From Pterobdella sp. o SKG-2022 (taxonomy: Eukaryota; Annelida; Clitellata; Hirudinida; Piscicolidae): a stretch of DNA of 64,000 nt. Below are positions 13,701 through 24,355 of the stretch, piece by piece; the stretch's first letter is position 1; each line of letters begins with the position of its first letter. Where the stretch lies: NCBI GenBank assembly GCA_964035795.1, contig OZ038321.1:27753387-27817386 (forward strand). Direction: 5' to 3'. The translations under genes and the position numbers were made by a program. A model generated the notes under the pieces. It worked only from the letters and a program-made list of their open reading frames with translations. It did not search any database and had not been told where the DNA came from.

Positions 13701-16700
13701 AGCCAGATCAGTTTAATCCAGTTTTGCTTTTATCATTTTTAGTTTGATTTTCAAGCTATTCAACTACACAGTACGAACATGTGAATCTCACCATAATTTG
13801 AAAAGTAGCTCAAAATTCAGAAAATTCCAACCTCATCATGACCCGTAACTTTATACTGTTATGTTGTAGTTTCTTGAAAGAATGTGTTTACGCACTGTTC
13901 TTTTAAGACTGTAACAACCTTAGTAGCGCCGTGGAAAATATTTTTGCTTTTGAAGTTTTTCTTTTAAAATATTTAAAAAAACAATTTTAAATATATTTCC
14001 AACTTTTTAAAAGACCGAAATTGATCAAATCGTTTTCTCAATTCTTAAAAAACGTTAAAAGATATTCTCATAGCTTCAAAAATACACTAGAAAAGAAACA
14101 GGAAAACGATAACCTTTTGAAATTAAAAAAACCTGGCTATGAAAAATTAAAATTTTGAAACTTGGAGACATCAATAACTCAAAAATGCCTAAAAGCATCA
14201 AAATATGTACTTTTAAACATAATCAACGTAATATTGCATATTTGAGAACTACACAATTTTGAATAAATTTCAAACGAAAATAAGAAACGTGAGACGAAAA
14301 ACAAAATGTTTTAAAACCAAACTACCCTCCTAAATTAAATAAGACTCACTTTTCTGGTTTTATAAACTGAAAATTTCCTACCTTTTGAAAAAATCATCTC
14401 ATTTGAAATTGTACCCTTAATTTTTCTATCATTTGCCTAAACATAATTCAACCAAATAGATTCATTCATTCAAGCGCGCCACCTGGATGGATAAAATATT
14501 TAAAAGCGATTGCTTTTTTTTTTGAGCGTTGAAAAATAGACAAAAGTCGGCCATTTGTGACATCAACTGTCGCATGTTGGTATACAATCTACCAAATATA
14601 TTCCATCACAAATCTTAAAAAGTAGTTCTTGTAAATTATTTTTAAAAAATTATTTTTTAGTTTCAATCAATAATTCTAAAAAAACTCAATGTTTTGAAAT
14701 TTAAAAAAAATTGGTAAAACAACATTGCTTGCTCAGTTCAAAGCTTTTCATTTAGCTCGTCAAAATAGGCATTTTAAAACAATGGCGTATACTATCATTC
14801 ATCTCCATTTTTCAGAAAAATTTTTTTTTTACCTAATTTTAAAAGTATATTATTTCCTGGTGTGTTGGGTTGAAACAAGACATTCATTGTTTTCAACACA
14901 ATATGGAAAATTTTTATTTGAAATGTCTAATGCTTTCAGTCAATTAAATAATTAAGTTTAATAAGAATAGTTAATGAGATGCCTGGTGATAATGTAATGC
15001 AAAAACGTAGGTATCAAAATAAAAAGTGCAGTTCCCAAGTCGTTATTTTTTTGCTAAAATCTTCAAAACCTGTTTTTAACGTTTAATTTCGATTTGCTCA
15101 TAAACTGGAAACAGTTTTGAAGATTTAAACTGAGTTTTTCTGAAAGTTTATCCGTTAAACTGTCATCAAAAGCTGAATGTTGTGAACAAGAAAAGCCAAA
15201 TTCTCAACTTGTTTGTATTTCTTTTTGAAAGAACCTAACGTTTTTATTGAAAACTGAGTTTTTCTGAAAGTTTATCCGTTAAACTGTCATCAAAAGCTGA
15301 ATGTTGTGAACAAGAAAAGCCAAATTCTCAACTTGTTTGTATTTCTTTTTGAAAGAACCTAACGTTTTTATTGAAAACTGAGTTTTTCTGAAAGTTTCAT
15401 TTGAATGAAATTTTTGGAATTAAAAATTGTATTTTCACATTTGGGTTTTTTATGCTTTTAAAACTTTAATGTTTTCAACACTAAAACGTGCTATTGTGAT
15501 TATTATCAGTTCATCTTCCATTTGTTTGAAAAAATATTCAAAAATAAATTACTTTAAAAGTAATTTTTATAAACTAATTTCTTGAATATATAGTATAAAA
15601 TATAAACGAATTTTTTTTAGAATAATAACTAAAGATTAAAAAAAATTCTTAAAAAATAGATTGGGAACTTAATTGAGAATAGTTTTCTGAAATTATTTTC
15701 AATAAAGAGTGAAAGTCACTGCAAGCTTAGACACAACTTAAATCCCGATTAATTGAGAAACAAACTGTGAAGGTCTAATAACTCCAAAAAAAATTTTTTT
15801 TAAAGAATATTCCATCTTAATTTATTAGATTAACCAAAAAGAAATTAATTTAAAGTCCTTGAGGTTTCACCGAGCTTTCCTGCAAGTCAAACCCACATTA
15901 TCAAGATCTATTTTCTTTTAATATATTTATACCTTCACTTGATAATGTAAGTTCATCTTGAAAATAGCTTCGTGGAATAAAATAAACTGCATTTGAATAT
16001 ATAAGGTCTTTTTTGATTCCGTTGTCGGCTCGCATAGCTTAGCTGGTAGAGCGTTAGACTAGTTATCTAAAGTAACCGGGCTCAATCCCGCGCGGGCCGA
16101 CAATTATACGCACAAGGAGTAACGCCCTGTGAATAATCTTTTTAAGCTAACGAAACCCCAATATGGCGCCCTGAAAGTCGATCTTGTATTCTAAACTTCT
16201 CAATTATAAAGCCTAAGTACTATCCTAACCCATGTGAACATTTGAAATTCCACTAATTAATAACTAACAGAATTTTTTCAAAACTGTAAGAATTTCTATT
16301 CAAAACCAATTTTCATGTCCAATTAGATACCTCAGCCCACCTAACCCAAATTGATAAGAGCACTTGTTGTCAATCTTTTGTTCAACGACTGCGTCAATTA
16401 CGAATGTCTTTTGAAAATAAAGAAGATAAAAGAAAAAACTCTGTGCCTTATCTTGCTTAATTAGTAGAGCGTTTGGAATCCAGTCCATACTCTTCAGGTT
16501 CACCTGCCAGTATCGACGGAATATTGGGTTTGATTGAAACCCAGGAAACAGGCTAATACATTTGGTTGATAAATACGCGTCCCATGAAAGGAGTTCCTAT
16601 CATAAATAATTTTGATATCAATTTATTCCTAATATCCATTGATAAGCTTTGTTAACAATAGGAAAAAATATAATGATGTGTAGGGAGACTGATAATGTTT

Positions 16701-19700
16701 GGGAATGATTTGAGGCTTAATGCAACTACTTCATGGATTATTTTGTTTTAAGTTTATTATTTGCGTTTGTTACTATTTGCATTCATTATTGTTTTTAGCT
16801 TTTTATTTATGATTTTTTGTATTTTTATGAATTTTATTTTTTTATTATTATTGTTTTATTTTGTTTATTATTATTTTTATTCTTCATTGTTTACGTTATT
16901 ATACTTTGTGTTAATTTTTTTGATCAAGTTTCGCTTATATTTCGTATGATTATATTTATTTTTACACATACCAGTCATTCCATTTTTTTACTTTTATTAT
17001 TAATAAAACTTCTATAGCGAAAATTTTTTTAGCAAGCTTGCTACAGAGGTGCTTAAATTTTATTATAATAAAATTCATATTTACTGATATTCACAACTAC
17101 AAAACATTTTGTGAAAAGTCTTTGAGTTTGTATACTTGATAATGTGAGTTCAACTTACGAAAAGCTTCGTGTTAATATTCAGTTAATAAAAGTTTTTGAT
17201 AAAATCGTTTTTTTCCACATCATATTTTGTTTTAATTTTTTTCAACTTTGGCTTTTTAGTCATTTCCGGAAGAAAACCTTTTAAGCGTTTTAACTGGTTA
17301 GCCCACACTTTGTAATTAATATCGAAATCATCAAATTGACCCAATTAATCATAAAACCACTTTAAAAATTTTCAAAATTGAAGTTGAATGTCCACGATTT
17401 TCAATTTCTGTGATCAACTTAGATGGAAAACTAAAAATTGCAGAGTTTTTGAGATAACATAGTGTTTCAAACTGTTCATGTAGGAAGCTGAAACGAGATT
17501 TTTCAGTGATTCAGAGACAAAAGTTTCAAGTAATGTTAGCTGCTTGTGAAAAATTATGAGCAACAATAATATTGTTCATTCATATATATTGATCAAGCAA
17601 CTAAGACGTGTAACTTTCCTATATGGGGGTTCTACAAAGCTCTTTACCAAAGAATGCACCTGGTTTTTCTTTAAGGTGAGATATATGTATTCAATACATT
17701 GGAACATATGGCTAGTAAATTGATCACTTTTCTCTAAGAAGCTTCAGTTTACACTTATATAGTTTATTACTGTTACATTCCATCGTCACCACATCGACGC
17801 AAGCTAACAGTTCCTTCTAGACTTGCTTACTTTCATGAAACGAAAAACAATTGAGTATCAGCAGCTTGTCTAATAAAACAATTTTATGGCTTGTAATGTA
17901 ATGCGGTATTTATAAAGCGTTTTTTCTTATAGATCAAAGCGCTTGCTACAAATTTAATGCAGCGAAAACACACTGTGGAACAGGTGCTAATTGTCGGCCC
18001 ACGCAGGATCGAACCCGGTAACTTTAGATAATTAGTTTAACGCTCAACCATTGAGCTATGGAGGCTTGGAAATAATTTTTTGTATATAGCAAACAATTTG
18101 AACAAAAAGGAACGAGTGTTGTGATATTGAATTGGAAGTTATACTGGTACGTTTATAACTAATGTATAAAAAGTAAAAACTCCGGATGTTTGAAAGAAGT
18201 TCTGAAAAATTATCAAAACATTTGAATTCTAAAAAGAAGAAAAACTTTTAAACGCAAAAAAGTGAAAAATTGGGAGCTTTTTCACAAAACGTCAAAACAA
18301 AAAGCCTAGTAACTAATTTAAATTAAAAATTTTTGAATTTGTTTTGAAAACTAATTCTACGTCTTAAAACTTAATTTTATTTTTTCAAAAATATTTATTA
18401 ATTGAACAAAGAATAAGTATTTTAATTTAAAATTTATGAAAATATTTGAATTTTTTATGTTGACGAAGCTCTCGATATATTCTATATCATTCACAGATAA
18501 CTAATTGCTTTGAAAAATTAAGACGAAAGTTCTAAATTATAATTATAAGCTTTTTGTTAATCAACTATGTACCTTACAAATAAAGACTGTTTTGATTTTT
18601 TGATACTTGATGAGGATATAGAATATATCGAAAGACTTTGTTAGGATAAAAAATTCAAATATTGTCGTGTTTTTATAATTCCTATTATATGAGAAAAATT
18701 TGCTTGACTGAATAAACTTGAAAAAATTGAGAGATAATACTGTATGATCAATATCCTATTTAAAATTCAAAAAATTATGCGGGTATTTTTATAGTACAGA
18801 ATTAAGGCTTATAAACGCCAGCTTTTATGCCTCATGAACGCTGTTAAAATTGTATACTTGATTTTAAAAACAAAGTCCTACTTCATAGATTCCTTGATGG
18901 GGCAAGATGCCGTTGACAGCAAGCATGAGATGCACGTGCACGGGTAGCCACAGCACTGCAAAGACCACCACCACGAGCATTAACACTCTCCCTATTTTCT
19001 TGTTTCTTTCCTGAACACTTTTCCTCCAAGCAAATAAATTGTTCATTACGTTTCGACTAACTTGTCTTTTAGTAGCAAGTGAAAATGCCGTTATAATAGT
19101 TAACGGAAGAAGATAAGCAAACAGAAAAAAACACAGAAAAAAAATTTTGGCATTTTCTATCTAGTAGAAATCACACACAAACTCATCAGGACTGGCTCGA
19201 TCTTCTCTGGCAGTGAGTCCATAAATTATAAAGATGTAGGAATTAGAAACACATACTACTGCCCAGATAGTAAATATCAAAGCGATTATGACAGGTTTTG
19301 TGCGGTATTTGGCTGTTGATTCATTGTGGACTACAGTGAGAAAGCGGATGAGGGAGATGAGAACCAGAGTGTAAACTGTAACGTATGCGGTGACGTTGGT
19401 GAGATAATGCATCAGCTTGCAGGCTGTTACGCCGAAAATCCATCTGGAAGTGGTACCATTTTGTTTTTAATTCATGTGACAAATTACGAATGACGTATCA
19501 TTTTCAAAAACCTTTATAATAAATAAGAACTGATTTCTTGGGTTTTATTTTATTTCTAAATTATATTTTGTTCCACCATGTGGATGCGTTTGGAAGTCTG
19601 AGCAGATGCAAAAAAAGTGATAAACTTTAAACAAAATATATCTATATTATTTTGAAATATTTCAAAATAAAGTAAATGAGCGTTGCGATTAGTAATGAAT

Positions 19701-22700
19701 TATAAATGAGGCATATCATTAGAAAACAAAAGTTACATTTGCCAACAGAACTTTCCTGAAAGTAAATTAATTTGAAACTCTGAAGAAAACATAAAGTTGA
19801 TTAAACAGTAATCAAGATAAGATGAAAAATCCAAGACATGCATACTAAAATAAAAAGTTAAAAAAATATTGAGAATTTAAAAAAAAACGAAATGTAGATT
19901 TCCAATTAAGAGATTATCGTCATCCTGTTAATTAAACGTGGCAGGTCGATACGAGCATGACCTCCATCACTTTTTGAGACATCTCCACTTTTTCCAAACC
20001 ATTTATTTTACTTATATTTTTCTTGCGATAAGTTTCAAGTTATCTCAAACGCGCAATTTGTCCACTTCTACTTTTGGAACAGGGAACAAAAAATTGAAAT
20101 TTAACGAAAAAGTAGAACTTCAAATAAATTTTGAATGAAGGAAAAATGCTTCAAATAAATTTTTCTTCGGTGAACGAAACTTTTTGTAAGGGGCCTCAGA
20201 CTGATAATGTGAGTTCAACTTATGAAAAGCTTCATGTTCTTAATTGCTTTACCCAAAATGATGTAACACAAAAAAAAAATTTTGAAATTTCCAAAATTCA
20301 ACACTAAAAATAATAGTTAATTATTTATATTTTAAAAATATCTATTTGAATACTTTGGAGATAACTTCTATAAAAAATGTGTATCTTTCTCTTACAAATA
20401 CACGTTAAATAATAATCTTCTTTAGCCAAAGTAAATACTGCAAATTATTTGAACACTAAACGTACTTGATAATGTTACTTTTTTAACGAAAAGCTTTGTA
20501 CTTAATAAAATTACCTTTAGTGTTCAGATAATTTACATGTATAAATATGTAAAAACCTCTTACCAGACTTGATAAATCATTAAGCAAAAATAACTAACTT
20601 ATAGGGTTCGTATGACCGCCTTCTCACAGCTAAAGGGATTGTTTGCTGTGCAAAATAGCAATAAATGAGATTTGAAGTAAATAATACGACTTAATGAAAT
20701 TTAATCTTTTAAAATTTTTGCTGCATGATACTAAAGTTACAGATCCATGGAAAAAGTTTTAAAAGCAAAATTTCCATGGGTGTTACACTCAATACAAAGA
20801 CTAGGCTGATTTTTCAACAAATCTTATTGGCCCACCAACAGCTGAATAGCCCTACCTATCTTAAAGAGAGGTTTCAGAATCGACAATCGAGCTTGAAGAC
20901 CCTCACTATTTGAAATAGATCATTGATTCTCAAATAAATAATTCTGTGATTTATCATTGTATAATATCGAGTGGTTCCCAAAAAGTTTATATTGTTCGTT
21001 ATAGAAACTTTGTTGCTCAAAAGTTAATGATTTCTTTATAGTTGTATAGGTCTGTGAGCCCCGTTTCAATACAATATAGAGGCTACCCTCAAACCAGTAA
21101 AATATGCGCAAATTAAATTTTTAGCTTTATTTCTCATCCTAATTCACTTTTGAATTTATGGTTGAAATGGCAGTTAGATTTAGTGTCATTAAACTTCACA
21201 ACTTTAGCTATCTACCTAAGATTCTAGCTATTCATCTAACTATAACTTCATCTAGCTAACTACAACTAAATCTGTTTCCCTAACTCTAAAACTCTATTTA
21301 TCTACCCAACTTCATAAGCTCAAAAAATTTCATAAAGTTAAAAAAGAAATAACATAGGTTAAGACTTGAACCGATTCCAAAACACATTCTAACTATTTTT
21401 TATATTGCAATAATTATCGCAAAAAGAGCAGTAATTGTTGTACTCTGATTATATTTATGGTTATTAATCATCATATTTTTGTTTTTTGGGCAAAAAAAAT
21501 TTTTTTTAATTTCAAAACGAGATAGCTTTGTGTGTTATTGCTTGTCACAATATTGTTACTCGTCACTCTTAAACGATAAGTTTTTAAAATCATTTTTATT
21601 CCATGAAAATGATACGCATTTATGCTGTTCATCCTAATATAAATGATCGCCTGCATTGGTCTAAGTCATCATGTGAAGTTATCATGTGAAATTGAAATTG
21701 CAATACTGAAAATTTTTAAAATTGAGATAAAACTGAAATGATTACGAAGATTATGTAGAGTTATTCAAGTCATGCAAAAATAATCAATACCGGATGAAAA
21801 TGATTGACTCTAAAAAACTCAAAGCACAAAAACAAATAGTTTTAAGTAGATTATTTCAGATCTGTGGTACGTTCATCAAAGGTTTCAGTGACGTTTGAAT
21901 CAAGTTTTTTAACCACCGGGTTTGTTAGTGAGATGGTGTAGATGATTGTATGTTTTTATTTATCTGACTTTTTTTTCAATAAATGCACTTATCGACTTTC
22001 ACTCTAAAATAAATTCATTTTTTTGAAGGAATGGTTCTCAAGGTGTAACTTTTACTTTAAAAATTTCAAAACGGTTTTCAACAAATGTTTGAAATTTAAG
22101 TTTGTGAAAACTGAATATTTGATGGCACCCAATCCACTCATGAATTTATATAATAAATACACAAAAATGAAATAATAAATATTTGAACCCAAGATTTCAC
22201 AAAAAAACTACTAATTTTGGTCACTTGGCTGATTGACTGTGAAGAAGTTCCAAGCAGCACAAAGCTGTTTTAAATTGGACCAATCATAAGCTTTGAAAAA
22301 TGTTAGTTTTTTTTCTTGAAAATATTCATGTATCATAATGTTTAAATATTCACGGATTGTACAAAAAGCTTTGTTAGTGTATAAATGTTAGTTTTTTTTC
22401 ATAAAACTTTTAAAAATGATTATTTCAGTACTTTCACGATTTTTTTGGAGTTCTATGATTGGTTCATAAACTTAGGCTCTCTATTCAATGCTTTTTGCCT
22501 GATCGCGAAGTGCCTGTGATTGACTGACTCAACCCAAAACTTAATACCTTTGAGCTAAGCTTTCATGAAACCACATGCTATTGATAAAACAGCAGTGAAA
22601 AAGGTTTTAAAATAATTGAGACAATTAATCTACTGCAACAAAAAACCCTAAGGCTAAAATTATTGAAAATGATAACTTTTAATTCTCAATAAATGTATTA

Positions 22701-24355
22701 AAATATTCCTTTTAATTGATGTTTTTCGTTAAAAACATTAAAGAATAAATACAAACAACTAATAAAAAAATTGTTTTTTTTAATTTAAAGTGCGACACAA
22801 AGCAAACTTGGACTACTAAAATTTAAAATTTTACAAGAGGAAATATTAATTGATTCATGGCCTAAAGTTCAAGTGGACATTTTGAAATGACGCAAGACAT
22901 TCGCTCTGATAAATTTGCATGTCTTTAAAACTTTCGCAAAATAATTTAAATGTTTTTTTTTGTTTTTTCCGGAAGTAAATACTTCAAATTTGAGAAATAT
23001 GATGAATATTCAGATTTGCAACGATGAATTTGTAGTTGTTCATAATAGAATAGTTAAAAAAGCCCACCGTACAAATAAATACTCTTTGAAAAAGTTTCAT
23101 TTTGACTTAAATAATAAGAAAAAGATGCTTTGATTGAAATTGTGTTTGGAAGGTTGGGTTTCATTTTTTTGCTCAATTACAAAATTGTTCCCAGAATAGC
23201 ATGAAATTTGTTTTGAGAAGAACCTGATATTGCAAATTACCCAAAAGAAAATTTTCACTTGAGTTTCAGTTTTTTTTAAAATATTTTTTTTGCTCATGTG
23301 TATTTGATAGTTTCCACAAAAGCCAATAATACAGTTTTATCAAAGTCAAGTCAAACAGTATTCAAACTTGAGATTTGTATCATGGAATGATAGATTCGGT
23401 AATTTTAAAATGTTTGTAATAGTTAACATATGGTAAAAAAATTACTGAAAAAATTCAAATATTTCGCTGTTTTTCTTATCAAATTAGTTGAAAAGTAAAC
23501 TATTAATTTTCAATTGATAGTCTAGAAAATTTTAAATAATTGGGAATGATAGTGAAAGGAAATGAAGTTTAGACAATCGAAAAAGTGCTCATACACTTTG
23601 AAACTTTGATAGAGGATAATTATTTCAATCACATGGATCTAAAAAATTTCGCTGCACGAAAAAAATTAATTCTCGACTTTTTTAAACCTATTATTTATTT
23701 TAAAGTAATTAAGAAAATAAATAAAAAATCATATTAATTCATTAATATGAATTGAAATAAAGGATAAAAACTGAAAAAAAAGTACATTCACTAACATTTC
23801 TTTAGCTAGAACATACGCGGTGGATGGTGGAATGATAACGACGAAAGCAATGTCAGCAATAGCCAGGTTGAGAAGGAGTAGGTTGACAACGTTTTGCATT
23901 TGTGCTTTAGTGACAATCACATAAATCACCATGGAGTTTCCAACCACTCCCACACACATGATGAGTGTGGAAATGAATGGGATGACGATTTGATTGGTGA
24001 TGAATGGAATCCACAGAGTTTCAGAGTCGGCGTTGTGCTCTTTCTTGAGCGTGTTTGCTGTGTTGTACTCACAAATCTTCATGCTGCTGTTTGTTGAATA
24101 TTTCAGATTATTTTTATTGAATAGGCTTTCTACAAGTGAAGTTATGTTGGCTGGGAAGCATTTGTTGAGTTGCTTGAAAACTGTTATGTTAGTCAAGCAG
24201 GGAAGGTTCTTTCGAGAAGTATCGGGTGGGAAATTTTGGGAAGAAAGTAACTCTGAAAAGTTTTGTGAAAAAGTTTCTAAGATTTCGGAACAGTTTATAT
24301 GAGTTTCTGGATTTGCATGTGTCCCATTGAATAGGACTAGCAAAAGCATCAACAT
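7716..24355 (-). CDS. Allatostatin-A/galanin-type rhodopsin-family GPCR with an in-frame TAG
   Basis: Seven-transmembrane neuropeptide receptor of the plasma membrane. Exons: 24355-23796, 19443-18882 and 7931-7716, with phase-consistent GT..AG junctions and introns of 4.35 and 10.95 kb; 445 codons plus stop. Exon 1 gives a hydrophobic start (signal-like), a long N-terminus rich in Asn-X-Ser/Thr sites, TM1 (GNSMVIYV) and TM2 (NLAIAD). Exon 2 gives WIFG..ACK, YTLVLISLIRFLTVVH (TM3), TM4 with Trp, VCDFY in loop 2, TM5 and TM6 (FAVLWLPVH). Exon 3 gives AYSNSCVNPVIYN (TM7, NPxxY) and a short tail. YTLVLxSLxRFLxVVH and AYxNSCVNPxxY fit allatostatin-A receptors. Odd points: the codon after VCDFY is TAG (19163-19161) while the frame runs on through TM5, and the DRY-position Asp is Ile (ATC). 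It may be a recent pseudogene, a null allele or a sequence error. Receptor family certain; ligand class likely. Confidence 0.85.
11788..11810 (+). repeat. Dispersed GATAAG hairpin motif
   Basis: GATAAGTTTAGCTTTATC, a stem of GATAA/TTATC around a short loop. It belongs to a family repeated at 31219 and 55342 and in antisense at 57810 and 5160. It is preceded by A-rich sequence and a conserved CTATAGCTTTT-like lead. Confidence 0.55.
15127..15400 (+). repeat. Exact 124-bp tandem duplication plus partial third copy
   Basis: Units 15127-15250 and 15251-15374 look identical base for base, and a third begins at 15375 (AAACTGAGTTTTTCTGAAAG) before diverging after about 25 bases. No open frame or RNA motif was seen in the unit. 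Identity implies a recent event or an assembly duplication. Confidence 0.9.
15895..15985 (+). repeat. Dispersed TTGATAATGT...AGCTTCGTG repeat with inverted arms
   Basis: ACATTATCAAG near 15895 is mirrored by CTTGATAATGT near 15949, followed by AAGTTCATCTTG and AGCTTCGTG. The same order of boxes recurs at 17134, 20201, 20464 and 39837. Probably the remains of a small non-autonomous element. Confidence 0.6.
16026..16186 (+). repeat. tRNA-derived SINE, family A
   Basis: The first 74 bases fold as a full tRNA-like cloverleaf: acceptor CGGCTCG pairs with CGGGCCG, A box TAGCTTAGCTGG, anticodon stem TTAGA/TCTAA around CTAGTTA, and B box GGGCTCAATCC. The loop would give anticodon AGT, so a tRNA-Thr ancestor is possible. 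The body has CACAAGGAGTAACGCCCTG, AACGAAACCCC and a closing hairpin GACTGAAAGTC or similar before GATCT. No poly-A tail here. The copy sits in the receptor intron in antisense to that gene. Confidence 0.85.
16425..16510 (+). repeat. Decayed tRNA-like fragment
   Basis: CTTGCTTAATTAGTAGAGCG resembles an A-box/D-arm and CAGGTTCACCTG a decayed B-box/T-arm about 45 bases on. It has no conserved SINE body that I can see. Could be an old SINE relic or chance. Confidence 0.35.
17134..17175 (+). repeat. Dispersed TTGATAATGT...AAAAGCTTCGTG repeat
   Basis: ACTTGATAATGTGAGTTCAA followed by CTTACGAAAAGCTTCGTG, the clearest copy of this family. Related copies at 20201-20236 and 20464-20500 lie in the next receptor intron. 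Confidence 0.65.
17893..18067 (-). repeat. tRNA-derived SINE, family B with L2-like tail
   Basis: Read on the minus strand, a tRNA-like head (TAGCTCAATGG, then CCGGGTTCGATCC and GGGCCGACAATTA) matches family A. The body then differs: GCACCTGTTCCACAGTGTG, TTTGTAGCAAGCGC, TTTGATCTATAAG, then CGCTTTATAAATACCGC and two ATTAC units. A stem of GCGCTTT with AAA(A)CGC(TT) and the ATAAAT box resemble the 3' ends of L2/CR1 LINEs, which suggests borrowed retrotransposition machinery. Lies in the receptor intron. Confidence 0.85.
18440..18662. mobile_element. Inverted-repeat element, MITE-like
   Basis: The left arm (18440-18490) and the right arm (18611-18662) are imperfect reverse complements over about 50 bases. 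Shared pieces are AATATTTGAATTTTTTAT and TCGATATATTCTATATC. About 120 bases of AT-rich sequence separate them. No transposase is inside. A related AAAAATTCAAATATT end occurs near 23450. No clear target-site duplication is visible, so a simple fold-back is also possible. Confidence 0.6.
19444..23795 (-). other. Receptor intron 1, no other gene seen
   Basis: Donor GTTAGT after the TM2 exon and a TTCCAG acceptor before WIFG. AT-rich, with two copies of the dispersed TTGATAATGT...AAGCTT repeat (20201-20236 and 20464-20500) and an antisense fragment of the hairpin-repeat body near 22670-22730. Open frames of 60-70 codons here are chance. Confidence 0.6.

Larger units (their letters stand above)
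7932..18881 (-). other. Large receptor intron filled with repeats
   Basis: Intron of about 11 kb between the TM6 and TM7 exons (donor GTAGGA, acceptor AACAG). It holds an exact 124-bp tandem duplication at 15127, SINE copies at 16026 and 17893, a decayed tRNA-like patch near 16440, an inverted-repeat element at 18440, and several dispersed hairpin motifs. I found no nested gene; open frames here are short, AT-biased and featureless. Confidence 0.65.
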
